64,000 bases of DNA. It comes from Salinarimonas ramus (GTDB lineage Bacteria; Pseudomonadota; Alphaproteobacteria; Rhizobiales; Beijerinckiaceae). The stretch lies in NCBI RefSeq assembly GCF_014645695.1, contig NZ_BMMF01000005.1:297797-361796 (forward strand), in the 5' to 3' direction. The translations under genes were made by a program, and so were the position numbers. The notes under the pieces were generated by a model, which saw only the letters and a program-made list of their open reading frames with translations, did not search any database and was not told the DNA's origin. Positions 16,287-24,288 of the stretch are shown piece after piece; positions within the stretch are counted from its first letter, which is position 1; every line of letters starts with the position of its first letter.

Positions 16287-18050
16287 TCAGCCGACGGCGC
16301 TGCGACGGACGGGCTCGGCGATGGTCAGGGGCTGGGACGTCTCGTCGATCGCCGCCATGCCGAAGAGACCACCCTGGAGGTAGTCGACGCCCCAGGAGGC
16401 GAGCATGTCGGCCGCCTCCTGCGTCTCCACCCATTCCGCGACCGTGGGGATGCCCAGGTGCTGGGCGAGGTCGACGAGGGTGCGCACGAAGAAGCGATCG
16501 TCCGGCGAGCGCGAGAGGTTCTGCACGAAGGCGCCGTCGATCTTGACGAGATCGACGGGGAAGTCGCGCAGGTGGCGGAAGGAGGTGTGGCCGGCGCCGA
16601 AATCGTCGAGCGCGATGGCGACGCCGAGCGCCTTCATCGCGTCGAGACGTGCGCGGGTGGCCTCGGGGTCCCGCACGGCGACGGTCTCCGTCACCTCGAC
16701 GATGAGCCCCTCGGCGATGCCCGGATGGGCGCCGAGCGTGCTCGCCAGGATGCCGAGCCAGTCGGGCGTCTCCAGCGTCAGCGGGGAGACGTTGATGGAC
16801 AGCCGCTCCGTCGGGTTCGCGGCGAGCCGCCGCGCGGAGAGCTCCAGCATGCGCGCGTCGAGGAGCGGCACCAGGCCCGCCCGCTCGACGAGGGGGATGA
16901 TGTCCCCCGCCCCGACGATGCGGCCTTCCGGCTCGCGGATGCGCGCCAGCGCCTCGTGGAAGGCGGTCGCCCGCGCGCCGCAGGCCTCGACCACCGGCTG
17001 GCGGGCGACGACGACGCGACGCTCGTTCAAGGCGGCGACGATGTCGAGCTCGCGCTCGGCCCGCTTCGGCGAGCGGTCGGCGCGCAGCGTGCCGGGACGG
17101 TAGACCTGGTAGCCGGCGGCGGTGCGCCGGCTCGCGGTCAGCGCGTCCTCGGCCCGGCGCAGCAGGCCCGAGGCCTCGCTCGCGTGCTCGGGCGCGCAGG
17201 CGGCGCCGATGGCGACGCGGATCGTCAGCGGCCCGCGCCGCGTCTCCAGCGGCACGCCTTCGACGCCCGCGCGCAGGCGCTCGGCCGCGATCTCGGCCTG
17301 CTCCAGCGGGCAGGAGAGGAGGGCGACGCCGAAGCGGTTCGAGGCGTAGCGGGCGAAGACGTCGCGGCGGCGCATGACCACGACGGCGCGGCGCATGGCC
17401 TCCTCGATGGCGCGGTCCGCCACCTCGAAGCCGTGGTCCTCGTTGATGCGGTCGAGCCCCTCGATGGACATGACCAGCAGGGTCATGGGCCGGTTCGCCC
17501 GGGCGGCGGAGGCGACCTCCCGCGAGATCTTGGCGAGGAAGCCGTTGCGCGCCACCGGTCCCGATTGCTCGTCGCGTGCGGGCGGGGCGAGGCGCAGGAC
17601 GCCGTGGGCGAAGGCCGGTCGCCCGTCGCTCCCGGCGTACCAGCGCCCGGTGTCCTCCACCTGCACGCAGCCGTCCGCGTCGGCGCCGTGCGCGCCCCGC
17701 GCGGCGGCCGGGAGGCGCAGCAGGTAGGTGGCGCGGTAGGCGACGCCCGCGCCATGGTCGGTCTCGCCCTCGGAGGTGCCGGCGTCGAGCACCGCGTCGT
17801 GGCGCGTGCGCCCGCCAACGTCCTCGCAGGCGAGCCCGTAGCCCGCACCGGTGGCGAAGGGCGCCATGTCCGGCAGCCCGAAGACCTCGCGGGCGTTGGC
17901 GCTCCAGGTGAGAGCGTCGGTCTCGACGTCCCAGTCGTAGACGACCTCGCCGATGGAGGTGAGCACCGTGCGTGGGTCGAGCGGGCCGCGCGTCGAGCGT
18001 CGGGGCTTGTCGAGCTGGCCGGTCTGGGGGCGCGCGCCCTTGGAATGCAT
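16287..18050 (-). CDS. EAL-domain c-di-GMP phosphodiesterase with degenerate GGDEF and PAS-like N-terminus
   Basis: Encodes 587 residues. The N-terminus (LTSIGEVVYDWDVETDALTWSANAREVFG) is PAS-like. A diguanylate-cyclase fold follows at about 185-330, but the active motif reads ASNRF instead of GG(D/E)EF, so cyclase activity is probably lost. The EAL domain (about 345-575) keeps FHEALAR, INVSP, EVTET, LDDFGAGHTSF, VKIDGAFV and VAEWVET, including the Glu, Asn, Asp and Lys residues that bind metal and substrate. It should degrade c-di-GMP, with the degenerate GGDEF perhaps acting as a GTP sensor. The protein is cytosolic. Two near-consensus CtrA boxes lie upstream of its start. Its stop is 16 bases from the convergent wzc stop. 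Confidence 0.92.
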   Translation of the reverse strand: MHSKGARPQTGQLDKPRRSTRGPLDPRTVLTSIGEVVYDWDVETDALTWSANAREVFGLPDMAPFATGAGYGLACEDVGGRTRHDAVLDAGTSEGETDHGAGVAYRATYLLRLPAAARGAHGADADGCVQVEDTGRWYAGSDGRPAFAHGVLRLAPPARDEQSGPVARNGFLAKISREVASAARANRPMTLLVMSIEGLDRINEDHGFEVADRAIEEAMRRAVVVMRRRDVFARYASNRFGVALLSCPLEQAEIAAERLRAGVEGVPLETRRGPLTIRVAIGAACAPEHASEASGLLRRAEDALTASRRTAAGYQVYRPGTLRADRSPKRAERELDIVAALNERRVVVARQPVVEACGARATAFHEALARIREPEGRIVGAGDIIPLVERAGLVPLLDARMLELSARRLAANPTERLSINVSPLTLETPDWLGILASTLGAHPGIAEGLIVEVTETVAVRDPEATRARLDAMKALGVAIALDDFGAGHTSFRHLRDFPVDLVKIDGAFVQNLSRSPDDRFFVRTLVDLAQHLGIPTVAEWVETQEAADMLASWGVDYLQGGLFGMAAIDETSQPLTIAEPVRRSAVG

Positions 18051-18135
18051 GCGGTCCTCGTCCCCGCCCCCCGCCGCGCAGGGCGCCGCGCGACCGATCG
18101 CGAGGGGCGTACCGAACCAGGATCGAGGCGGACGG

Positions 18136-18150
18136 TTAACGAAGCGTGAA
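18136..18150. promoter_or_regulatory. Near-consensus CtrA-type box (TTAA-N7-TGAA)
   Basis: TTAA (18136-18139), seven bases, TGAA (18147-18150), one mismatch from the CtrA full site. It lies 86 bases upstream of the EAL-protein start at 18050. Confidence 0.35.
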
Positions 18151-18451
18151 GAACGGCCCGCGACTTGCTAGCAATGCGGTGTCGTCCACGACGGAGGTCG
18201 CCGCGTTGCATAACGAGACATTAACGCGAGGGGGAGAATGCCGCGCGCTCGTGCCGCTGGAGCCTCGCCTGGCGCCGCCCGCGCTCCGCAGCGGCCGCGC
18301 CGACGCGGGCTTTCTCACCCAGCTGATCGCCTGCGAGCGCCGCCTCCCCGCCTATCGCGAGCGCCGGACGGCCGATCCGCAGGACGCCAGCGCGCGCTAC
18401 CGCGCGACGCTCGCCGCCGCGGCGCGCCCGCTCGTCTGCCGCGAGCTCTGA
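18146..18451 (+). CDS. Small conserved hypothetical protein
   Basis: The open frame encodes up to 101 residues from GTG 18146, but the convincing part is the last two-thirds: ADAGFLTQLIACERRLPAYRERR followed by DASARYRATLA. This motif layout (FLTQLIA, a Pro, an Arg-rich RERR turn, then ARYRA) is of a type I associate with short alphaproteobacterial proteins of unknown role. The true start is unclear: GTG 18146, GTG 18179 or GTG 18251 are all in frame, and a strong GAGGGGGA ribosome site at about 18229-18236 lies between them. Its stop is 19 bases from the convergent photolyase-like gene. I cannot assign a function. Confidence 0.5.
   Translation: MKNGPRLASNAVSSTTEVAALHNETLTRGGECRALVPLEPRLAPPALRSGRADAGFLTQLIACERRLPAYRERRTADPQDASARYRATLAAAARPLVCREL
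18210..18224. promoter_or_regulatory. Near-consensus CtrA-type box (ATAA-N7-TTAA)
   Basis: ATAA (18210-18213), CGAGACA, TTAA (18221-18224), one mismatch from the CtrA full site. It lies in the region between the EAL gene and the conserved part of the small plus-strand protein, 74 bases from the similar box at 18136. Confidence 0.35.
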
Positions 18452-18470
18452 ACGACCTCGGCGCTACGCC

Positions 18471-19754
18471 TCACGCGGCGGTGCCGGGGGCGACGAGCCC
18501 CTCCGCGGCGAGGAGGTCGGGGATGGCCTTGCGAAAGGCGAAGAAGCCGCGCGTCGCGTAGGGCCAGGCGCGCTCGTCCAGGGACCGGCGCAGCCGCAGC
18601 AGCACGACCCCCGCATCGGCGAGGGAGGGCCGTGCCCGATGGAGCGCGTCCGCGGCGGGCCCGACGGGCGCGTAGCCGGTCACGAGCGCACCGACCCCGA
18701 GGCGGCGGGCGGCGTCGGTCAGCGCCTGCGGCGTCAGCGCCACGCGCTCCGCCGGGACGCCGAGATGCGCGCTCGCCCGCCTCCCCGCGTCGCCGAGCGC
18801 ACCCTCCGTGAAGGCGAGGACGGGCACGGAGCTCGGCCAGGGCGAGCGCGAGGCGGCCGCGTGCGCGAGCAGGATGGCCTTCGGCCGGATCGCGCCGAGA
18901 TGCCATTGCTCGGGCGTGAGATCCTCCTCGGTGAGGAGGAGCGCCGCGTCCACGGCCCGGGGCGCGTCCGCGGCGGGGATGCCCGCCGCCGGGGGAGGCG
19001 GCGCGTCGACGAGCGGCTCGGCGCTCCCCGAGAGCCCGTCGGGCGAGAAGCGTCCCAGCGTGTAGCGGGAGATGTTGTCGCGCCGCGCGAGATAGGTCTT
19101 GCCCTGCGTCTGCAGCCCCGCGGTCCAGCGCCAGGAAAGAGTGTTCGAGGCCGGGTCGCCGTCGAGCAGGTGGCGGTGGAAGAAGTCCGCCCCCAGCGCC
19201 CAGGGCAGGCGCAGGGTGAAGATCCAGATGGAGGAGAACCACATCCGCGCGTGATTGTGCAGGTAGCCGGTCTCCACCAGCTCCCGCGCCCAATCGTCGT
19301 AGCCCTCGATGCCGGTGCGGCCCTCCACCGCCTCCTCGAAGCGCCGGCGCAGCGAGAGGTCGGCCTCGAGCGCGCGCATGTCCTGGGCGAGCCGCGCGTC
19401 GTAGCGGTTCCGGACGGCGGGGCGCTGCTCGAGCCAGCCCTTCCAATAGGTGCGCCAGAGCACCTCCTGCACGAACTTCTCCGCGTCCTCCAGGGAATGC
19501 GCCGCGAGGGTCGCGGCGAGCACCTCCCGCTCGGAGACGAGGCGATGGCGGATGTAGGGGGAGAGCGTCGACACGTTGTCGCGGTTCTGCGGACCGCGAT
19601 CCTCGTTGCGGCTCGCCGCGTAGGCGCTCCCAGCGAGCGGCACGAAGCGGGCGAGGCGCGCGAGCCCCTCCTCGCGCGTCGGCGGCGCGTGCGTCGAGGC
19701 GTGCGGCACGCGTGGTGCGGGGGCGGTCTCGAACACGGACTCGGGCCTGGGCAT
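18471..19754 (-). CDS. Photolyase/cryptochrome-like flavoprotein with FAD domain first (apparent domain permutation)
   Basis: Encodes 427 residues. The N-terminal half is a photolyase FAD-binding domain: NRDNVSTLSPYIRHRLVSERE, VLWRTYWKGWLEQRP, DWARELVETGYLHNHARMWFSS, HRHLLDGDPASNTLSWRWTAG. These correspond to the DNA-photolyase segments that bind FAD and the lesion. The C-terminal part (about 270-420) looks like the alpha/beta antenna domain that normally comes first: AILLAHAAASRSPWPSSVPVLAFTE, LGVGALVTGYAPVGP and a WPYATRGFFAFRKA ending that parallels the end of that domain in ordinary photolyases. ATG 19754 has GAGGAG upstream. It could repair UV lesions or be a light sensor; which cannot be told from sequence. 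Confidence 0.8.
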   Translation of the reverse strand: MPRPESVFETAPAPRVPHASTHAPPTREEGLARLARFVPLAGSAYAASRNEDRGPQNRDNVSTLSPYIRHRLVSEREVLAATLAAHSLEDAEKFVQEVLWRTYWKGWLEQRPAVRNRYDARLAQDMRALEADLSLRRRFEEAVEGRTGIEGYDDWARELVETGYLHNHARMWFSSIWIFTLRLPWALGADFFHRHLLDGDPASNTLSWRWTAGLQTQGKTYLARRDNISRYTLGRFSPDGLSGSAEPLVDAPPPPAAGIPAADAPRAVDAALLLTEEDLTPEQWHLGAIRPKAILLAHAAASRSPWPSSVPVLAFTEGALGDAGRRASAHLGVPAERVALTPQALTDAARRLGVGALVTGYAPVGPAADALHRARPSLADAGVVLLRLRRSLDERAWPYATRGFFAFRKAIPDLLAAEGLVAPGTAA

Positions 19755-19848
19755 GGCGGATCTCCTCGATGCGGGCGACGCGTCTCGGAAGATCCAGGAT
19801 AGGGCACCAAGGCCCCGCACCGGCGCGCGGCGGATCGCCGCTCTCGCC

Positions 19849-20598
19849 TCAGCCGCGGCCGACGAAGGGCATCTTGGTCGCCATCACCGTCATGAACAGG
19901 ACGTTGGCGTCGAGCGGCAGGCTCGCCATGTGCGCCACCGCGCGCGCGGCGTGGGCGACGTCCATGGTGGGCTGCGGCGGCGGGGCGCCGGGCTCGGCGG
20001 CGCGCGCGGCGTTGATGCCGCGGATCATCTCCGTCTCGGCGTTGCCGATGTCGATCTGGCCCACCGCGATGTCGTGCGGGCGCCCATCGAGCGCGAGCGA
20101 CTTCGTGAGCCCCGTGATCGCGTGCTTCGTCGCCGTATAGGGCGCGGAGCCCGGCCGCGGCGTATGGGCCGAGATCGAGCCGTTGTTGATGATGCGCCCG
20201 CCGCTGGGGTCCTGGCGCTTCATCTGGATGTAGGCGGCTCGCGCGCACAGGAAGGCGCCGGTGAGGTTCACGTCGACGGAGCGCTTCCAGTCCGCCACCG
20301 AGAGCGCGTCCACCTCCGCGCCCTTGGTGAACAGGCCGGCATTGTTGAACAGGAGGTCGACGCGGCCGAAGCGCTCCACCGCGCGGGCGAAGAGCGCGTC
20401 GACCTGCGCCTCGTCGGCGACGTCGGTGGGCACGCACAGCGCCTCGCGACCGAGATCGCGGATCCGTGCGGCGGCCTCCTCCAGCGGCTCGGGCCGGCGC
20501 CCGGCGAGCACGAGATCGAAGCCCGTGCGCGCGAGCTCGAGAGCCGACGCGAGCCCGATCCCCGACCCGGCCCCCGTCACCACCGCGATCCTCGCCAT
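19849..20598 (-). CDS. Short-chain dehydrogenase/reductase (SDR, NAD(P)-dependent)
   Basis: Encodes 249 residues, the usual classical-SDR length. The cofactor motif TGAGSGIG is at residues 8-15, with the NNAG motif in [10 protein letters not shown], the catalytic Ser in [14 protein letters not shown] and the YxxxK pair in [10 protein letters not shown]. The fold is therefore an intact NAD(P)H-dependent oxidoreductase; the substrate cannot be predicted. ATG 20598 is preceded by GGGAGG. It lies upstream of the photolyase-like gene on the same strand with a 94-bp gap, so co-transcription is possible but not shown. Confidence 0.92.
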   Translation of the reverse strand: MARIAVVTGAGSGIGLASALELARTGFDLVLAGRRPEPLEEAAARIRDLGREALCVPTDVADEAQVDALFARAVERFGRVDLLFNNAGLFTKGAEVDALSVADWKRSVDVNLTGAFLCARAAYIQMKRQDPSGGRIINNGSISAHTPRPGSAPYTATKHAITGLTKSLALDGRPHDIAVGQIDIGNAETEMIRGINAARAAEPGAPPPQPTMDVAHAARAVAHMASLPLDANVLFMTVMATKMPFVGRG

Positions 20599-20769
20599 GT
20601 CCGTGCCCTCCCGTTGCGTCTCGTCTCCTGGAGAGGCGAGCCTAGCGAGGGCGTGCCCGGAGAGCCAGCGCCCGCCGCGCGCAGGCGGGGTGCACGCGGG
20701 AGCACGGGCATAGGCATGCGCCAGCGAGACAAGCTTGACGATACGAGCATGATTGTCGAGAGTTGCCGC

Positions 20770-21066
20770 ATGGTGCTCGCAACGCGCTTCGATTGGGATG
20801 ATGCCAAGGCCGCCAGCAACGAAGTCAAGCACGGCATCTCCTTCGACGTCGCGTCCGAGGTCTTTCTCGACCCGCGTCGTCTGGATCTGCCGGACGATCG
20901 CTTCGCGTACGGCGAACCGCGCCGGATCTGCTTCGGGCGCGTTAGAGGTGTCGTGCTGGCTGTGGTATACACGATACGAGCCGACGCCGTGCGCATCATC
21001 TCGGCGCGAAAGGCAAGCCAAAAGGAGAGGCGCCTCCATGGCGATCGTCCGCAAGACGCTCGATGA
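20770..21066 (+). CDS. brnT: BrnT family toxin
   Basis: Encodes 98 residues from ATG 20770; an in-frame ATG at 20749 would give 105. The family start [29 protein letters not shown] is characteristic of BrnT, a RelE-fold ribonuclease toxin, followed by [20 protein letters not shown] and a conserved IISARKAS near the end. The antitoxin gene starts inside it with a 29-bp overlap, so the two are translationally coupled. In typical loci brnT is followed by brnA, whose product is a ribbon-helix-helix protein; the partner here looks different. The region has lower GC than its flanks, in keeping with a mobile toxin-antitoxin module. Confidence 0.85.
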   Translation: MVLATRFDWDDAKAASNEVKHGISFDVASEVFLDPRRLDLPDDRFAYGEPRRICFGRVRGVVLAVVYTIRADAVRIISARKASQKERRLHGDRPQDAR

Positions 21067-21406
21067 GATCCGCGCGCAGGCGGCGCGCGACGATCCGGCC
21101 GTGCGCGCCGGCCTCGAGGCGATCGGCGAGGAGGCGATCGCCGCCGGTGCCGCGTACGACCCGGACAACCCGCTCCTGTCGGACGCGATGCTGGATCGGC
21201 TGGAGGCGCTCTCGCTCCTCAGGCGAGCCCAGGAGCGCACCGGCGCGAACGTTCGCGAGCTGGCGCAGCGCTACGGGATCGATCCAGACCGGCTGGAGGT
21301 CGTGGCAGCCGGGCGGGGCGATCCCGATCCGACGCTGACGGCCTATCTGCGCGTCATTGCGTCGGACCCGCAGACGGTCGCGCGTCTCCTGCACGAGGGT
21401 GCCTGA
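21038..21406 (+). CDS. Putative antitoxin of the BrnT module (helix-turn-helix-like, not BrnA)
   Basis: Encodes 122 residues. The N-terminal half is helical and charged ([21 protein letters not shown]); the C-terminal half contains [23 protein letters not shown], which has the spacing of a helix-turn-helix, then [16 protein letters not shown]. The BrnA ribbon-helix-helix signature is not seen. ATG 21038 is preceded by AAAGGAGAGG, a strong ribosome site located inside brnT, and overlaps brnT by 29 bp. The position makes it the likely antitoxin and autorepressor, but this is inferred from context rather than family identity. Confidence 0.7.
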   Translation: MAIVRKTLDEIRAQAARDDPAVRAGLEAIGEEAIAAGAAYDPDNPLLSDAMLDRLEALSLLRRAQERTGANVRELAQRYGIDPDRLEVVAAGRGDPDPTLTAYLRVIASDPQTVARLLHEGA

Positions 21407-21525
21407 CCACGGGCGGCGTCGCCCTCGCGCGTCCCGCCCACACGCGTCCGGCAGGCCTCCCCCTTGCCCCCGCGCGTTCCTTTCGCCACAAGGCTGCCGA
21501 CGCAACGAAAACCGGACGGCACGCC

Positions 21526-22632
21526 ATGGCGACGCACAAGCTCCTGCTCCTCCCCGGCGACGGGATCGGCCCCGAGGTGATGGGGGAGGTCGAGAAGATC
21601 GTCTCCTGGCTGTCGAAGGAGGGCGTCGCCTCCTTCGAGACCGAGCGCGATCTCGTCGGCGGCGCGGCCTACGACACGCACGGCAAGTCGATCTCGGACG
21701 AGACCATGCGCCTCGCCGACGCGGCGGACGCCGTGCTGTTCGGGGCGGTGGGCGGCGCGAAATGGGCGAGCGTGCCCTACGAGCACCGCCCGGAGGCGGG
21801 CCTCCTGCGGCTGCGCAAGGATCTCGGCCTGTTCGCCAACCTGCGCCCGGCGATCTGCTACCCGGCGCTCGCGAGCGCGTCCTCGCTCAAGCCCGAGCTG
21901 GTCGAGGGCCTCGACATCGTCATCGTGCGCGAGCTCACGGGCGGCGTCTATTTCGGCGAGCCCAAGGAGATCGTCACGCTCGAGAACGGCGAGAAGCGCG
22001 CCGTCGACACGCAGCTCTACACGACGGGCGAGATCGACCGCATCGCGCGCGTGGCCTTCGACCTCGCGCGCAAGCGCCGCAACAAGGTCTCCTCCGCCGA
22101 GAAGCACAACGTCATGAAGTCGGGCGTGCTGTGGAAGGAGGTCGTCACCCGCGTCCACGCGCAGGACTTCTCCGACGTGACGCTCGAGCACGTGCTCGCC
22201 GACAATTGCGCCATGCAGCTCGTGCGCTACCCCAAGCAATACGACGTCATCGTCTGCGACAATCTCTTCGGCGACATCCTCTCCGACGTCGCAGCGATGC
22301 TGACGGGCTCGCTCGGCATGCTGCCCTCCGCCTCGCTCGGCGCCGAGGATCCGCAGACCGGCAAGCGCAAGGCGCTCTACGAGCCGGTGCACGGCTCGGC
22401 CCCGGACATCGCCGGGCGCGGGCTCGCCAACCCCATCGCCATGATCGGCTCGCTGGCCATGTGCCTGCGCTATTCCTTCGGCCTCATCGAGGCGGCGGAT
22501 CGGCTGGAGGCGGCGATCACCGAGGCGCTCGCGTCGGGCTCGCGCACCAAGGACATCGCAAGCGAGGGCGCCAACGCCGTCTCCACCTCGGAGATGGGCG
22601 ACGCCATCGTCGCCGCGCTCGGCCGGGGCTGA
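21526..22632 (+). CDS. leuB: 3-isopropylmalate dehydrogenase
   Basis: Encodes 368 residues. This is the NAD-dependent enzyme of leucine synthesis that oxidises and decarboxylates 3-isopropylmalate. The family blocks are intact: [12 protein letters not shown] at the N-terminus, [25 protein letters not shown] with the substrate-binding arginines, [12 protein letters not shown], the Mg-binding [21 protein letters not shown] and the NAD-binding [12 protein letters not shown]. The Leu/Arg pattern in LLRLRKDL fits IPMDH rather than isocitrate dehydrogenase. ATG 21526 matches the family start. It stands alone; no other leu gene is in the window. Confidence 0.97.
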   Translation: MATHKLLLLPGDGIGPEVMGEVEKIVSWLSKEGVASFETERDLVGGAAYDTHGKSISDETMRLADAADAVLFGAVGGAKWASVPYEHRPEAGLLRLRKDLGLFANLRPAICYPALASASSLKPELVEGLDIVIVRELTGGVYFGEPKEIVTLENGEKRAVDTQLYTTGEIDRIARVAFDLARKRRNKVSSAEKHNVMKSGVLWKEVVTRVHAQDFSDVTLEHVLADNCAMQLVRYPKQYDVIVCDNLFGDILSDVAAMLTGSLGMLPSASLGAEDPQTGKRKALYEPVHGSAPDIAGRGLANPIAMIGSLAMCLRYSFGLIEAADRLEAAITEALASGSRTKDIASEGANAVSTSEMGDAIVAALGRG

Positions 22633-22741
22633 CGCAGCGGGGACCGGCCCTGGGGCGGAGCGCGGCGCGGGCATCCGTGCCGCCTCCGCCGCCATCGGAG
22701 CGGATGTTCCCTTTTCGGTCGCGTCGTGCTAGGAACGAAGC

Positions 22742-23233
22742 ATGACCATGGCCGCGACAGCCCTGCGCCCGGACGGGCGGCAATCGCCGAGCGCGCTCGC
22801 GATCCAGCGGGGCGTGCGCCGGCTCTTCGCCGCGCACGACTGCGTGACGCTCTGCGAGTTCACCCTGCGCTCCGGCCGCCGGGCGGACGTCATCGCGCTC
22901 TCGCGCGACGGCAGCGTCTCCATCGTCGAGATCAAGTCGAGCGTGCGCGACTTCCGGGCGGACCGGAAATGGCCGGATTACCGCGAGTTCTGCGACCGCC
23001 TCTATTTCGCGGTCGATGCGGCCACGCCGCTGGACATCCTGCCCATCGAGGCGGGGCTGATCCTGGCCGACGGCTTCGGCGCCGAGATCCTGCGCGAGCC
23101 GCCGCACCATCCCCTCGCCCCGGCCAGGCGCAAGGCGCTGACGCTGCGCTTCGCCCGCGCCGCCGCCGCGGGGCTGCACGCAGCCCACGATCCGGACGCC
23201 CGCGCCTATCTCGGCGGCTTCTCGGAGATCTGA
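22742..23233 (+). CDS. mmcB: MmcB family DNA repair protein (DUF4747-like nuclease fold)
   Basis: Encodes 163 residues. The PD-(D/E)xK-like core is visible as RSGRRADVIALSRDGSVSIVEIKSSVRDFRADRKWPDY, with Asp, then Glu-x-Lys in VEIKSS, typical of the MmcB family. In Caulobacter, mmcB is part of the mitomycin-C damage response; the catalytic role is inferred from the fold. Two ATGs (22742 and 22748) are possible starts. Its 3' end overlaps the convergent uracil-DNA glycosylase gene by 28 bp, so two DNA repair genes face each other. Confidence 0.88.
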   Translation: MTMAATALRPDGRQSPSALAIQRGVRRLFAAHDCVTLCEFTLRSGRRADVIALSRDGSVSIVEIKSSVRDFRADRKWPDYREFCDRLYFAVDAATPLDILPIEAGLILADGFGAEILREPPHHPLAPARRKALTLRFARAAAAGLHAAHDPDARAYLGGFSEI

Positions 23234-24111
23234 GAGTCTTCCTGCCGGAGCGCGGCGCGCAGGGCGCGCAGGTCGCGCCAGGCGAGGCGCTTCTGCAGGG
23301 GCTGGCGCAGGAGGTAGGCCGGGTGCAGCATCGGCAGCGCTCGGATCGTCCGCCGCCCGGTGTCGTAGTCGAGCCAGCGCCCCCGCGCCTTGGTGATCCC
23401 CTCGCGCACGCCCAGCAGGTGTTGCGTCGCCGGCGCGCCCATGCACACCAGGATGTCGGGATCGGCGAGCGCGATCTGCCGACGCGTGAAGGGCAGGCAG
23501 GCGGCGACCTCCTGTGGGGTCGGCGTGCGGTTGCCCGGCGGGCGCCAGGGCACGACGTTGGCGATGTAGACGTCCTCGCGCACGAGCCCGATCGCCGCGA
23601 GCATGCGGTCGAGGAGCTGGCCGGCGCGCCCGACGAAGGGCTTGCCGGTGCGGTCCTCGTCGGCGCCGGGCGCCTCGCCGACGATCATCACGCGCGCACC
23701 GGGCGTCCCGTCCACGAAGACGAGGCTGCGGGCCGACGCCTTGAGCGCGCAGCCCTCGAAGGCCGCGAGCGCGGCTTCGAGCGCCGCGAGATCCTGCGCC
23801 GCCTCCGCGGCGATCCGCGCGCTCGCCGCAGCCTGATCGGGGTCGAGCGCGCCGGGCGAGACCGCCGGGCGCGCGGGCGGCGGTGAGGCCGGCTGCGATC
23901 GCGGCGGCGCCTCGCGTCGTGCCGCCGGCTCCGGCGCCGGCCGGACGGCGCGCGCCTCCTCGCGCCGCGCCGCCTCCTCCGCGAAGCGATCGTGCGGCGT
24001 CTCGTCGAGCGCGCAATCGACGCCCGCGGCGACGTCGAGATCGAGGAGGGCGATCAGGACCTCGCGCAGGCGCTCGTCGTCGCGGAGATCCTCGTCGTCG
24101 AAAGCGGCCAT
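23206..24111 (-). CDS. Uracil-DNA glycosylase, type-4-like
   Basis: Encodes 301 residues: an Ala/Pro/Arg-rich, poorly conserved N-terminal 100, then the UDG domain. The active-site block [21 protein letters not shown] is that of type-4/5 enzymes, followed by [14 protein letters not shown] and a C-terminal [11 protein letters not shown], which carries the substrate-binding His. It excises uracil from DNA. Compared with the Fe-S type-4 enzymes, two of the four cluster cysteines appear replaced: one by Phe in the FEGC segment and one by Trp in VVPWRPP. A normal [4Fe-4S] cluster is therefore doubtful. Start ATG 24111 faces the TadG-like gene across a 177-bp gap. Confidence 0.88.
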   Translation of the reverse strand: MAAFDDEDLRDDERLREVLIALLDLDVAAGVDCALDETPHDRFAEEAARREEARAVRPAPEPAARREAPPRSQPASPPPARPAVSPGALDPDQAAASARIAAEAAQDLAALEAALAAFEGCALKASARSLVFVDGTPGARVMIVGEAPGADEDRTGKPFVGRAGQLLDRMLAAIGLVREDVYIANVVPWRPPGNRTPTPQEVAACLPFTRRQIALADPDILVCMGAPATQHLLGVREGITKARGRWLDYDTGRRTIRALPMLHPAYLLRQPLQKRLAWRDLRALRAALRQEDSQISEKPPR

Positions 24112-24288
24112 GCTCCATCCCTAAGCCATCGCAGCGCCCGTGGCGAGGTGCCGATGCACTGCACCGGGAGGGTTACCGAGAGCTTTCCGCGACGCCTCCG
24201 CTTCGAGCGATCGTTTTGGCCCGATTGCAGAACTTCGCTGCTACGTCTCACCTCACCTGCCGTTACGCGAACGAGAGCGAGCGTCGAC

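Noticed and set aside
18238-18561. ATG 18238 reading frame with a strong GAGGGGGA site
   Set aside because: Its translation is Arg/Ala/Pro-rich and runs into the convergent photolyase-like gene; the conserved FLTQLIA motif is in another frame.
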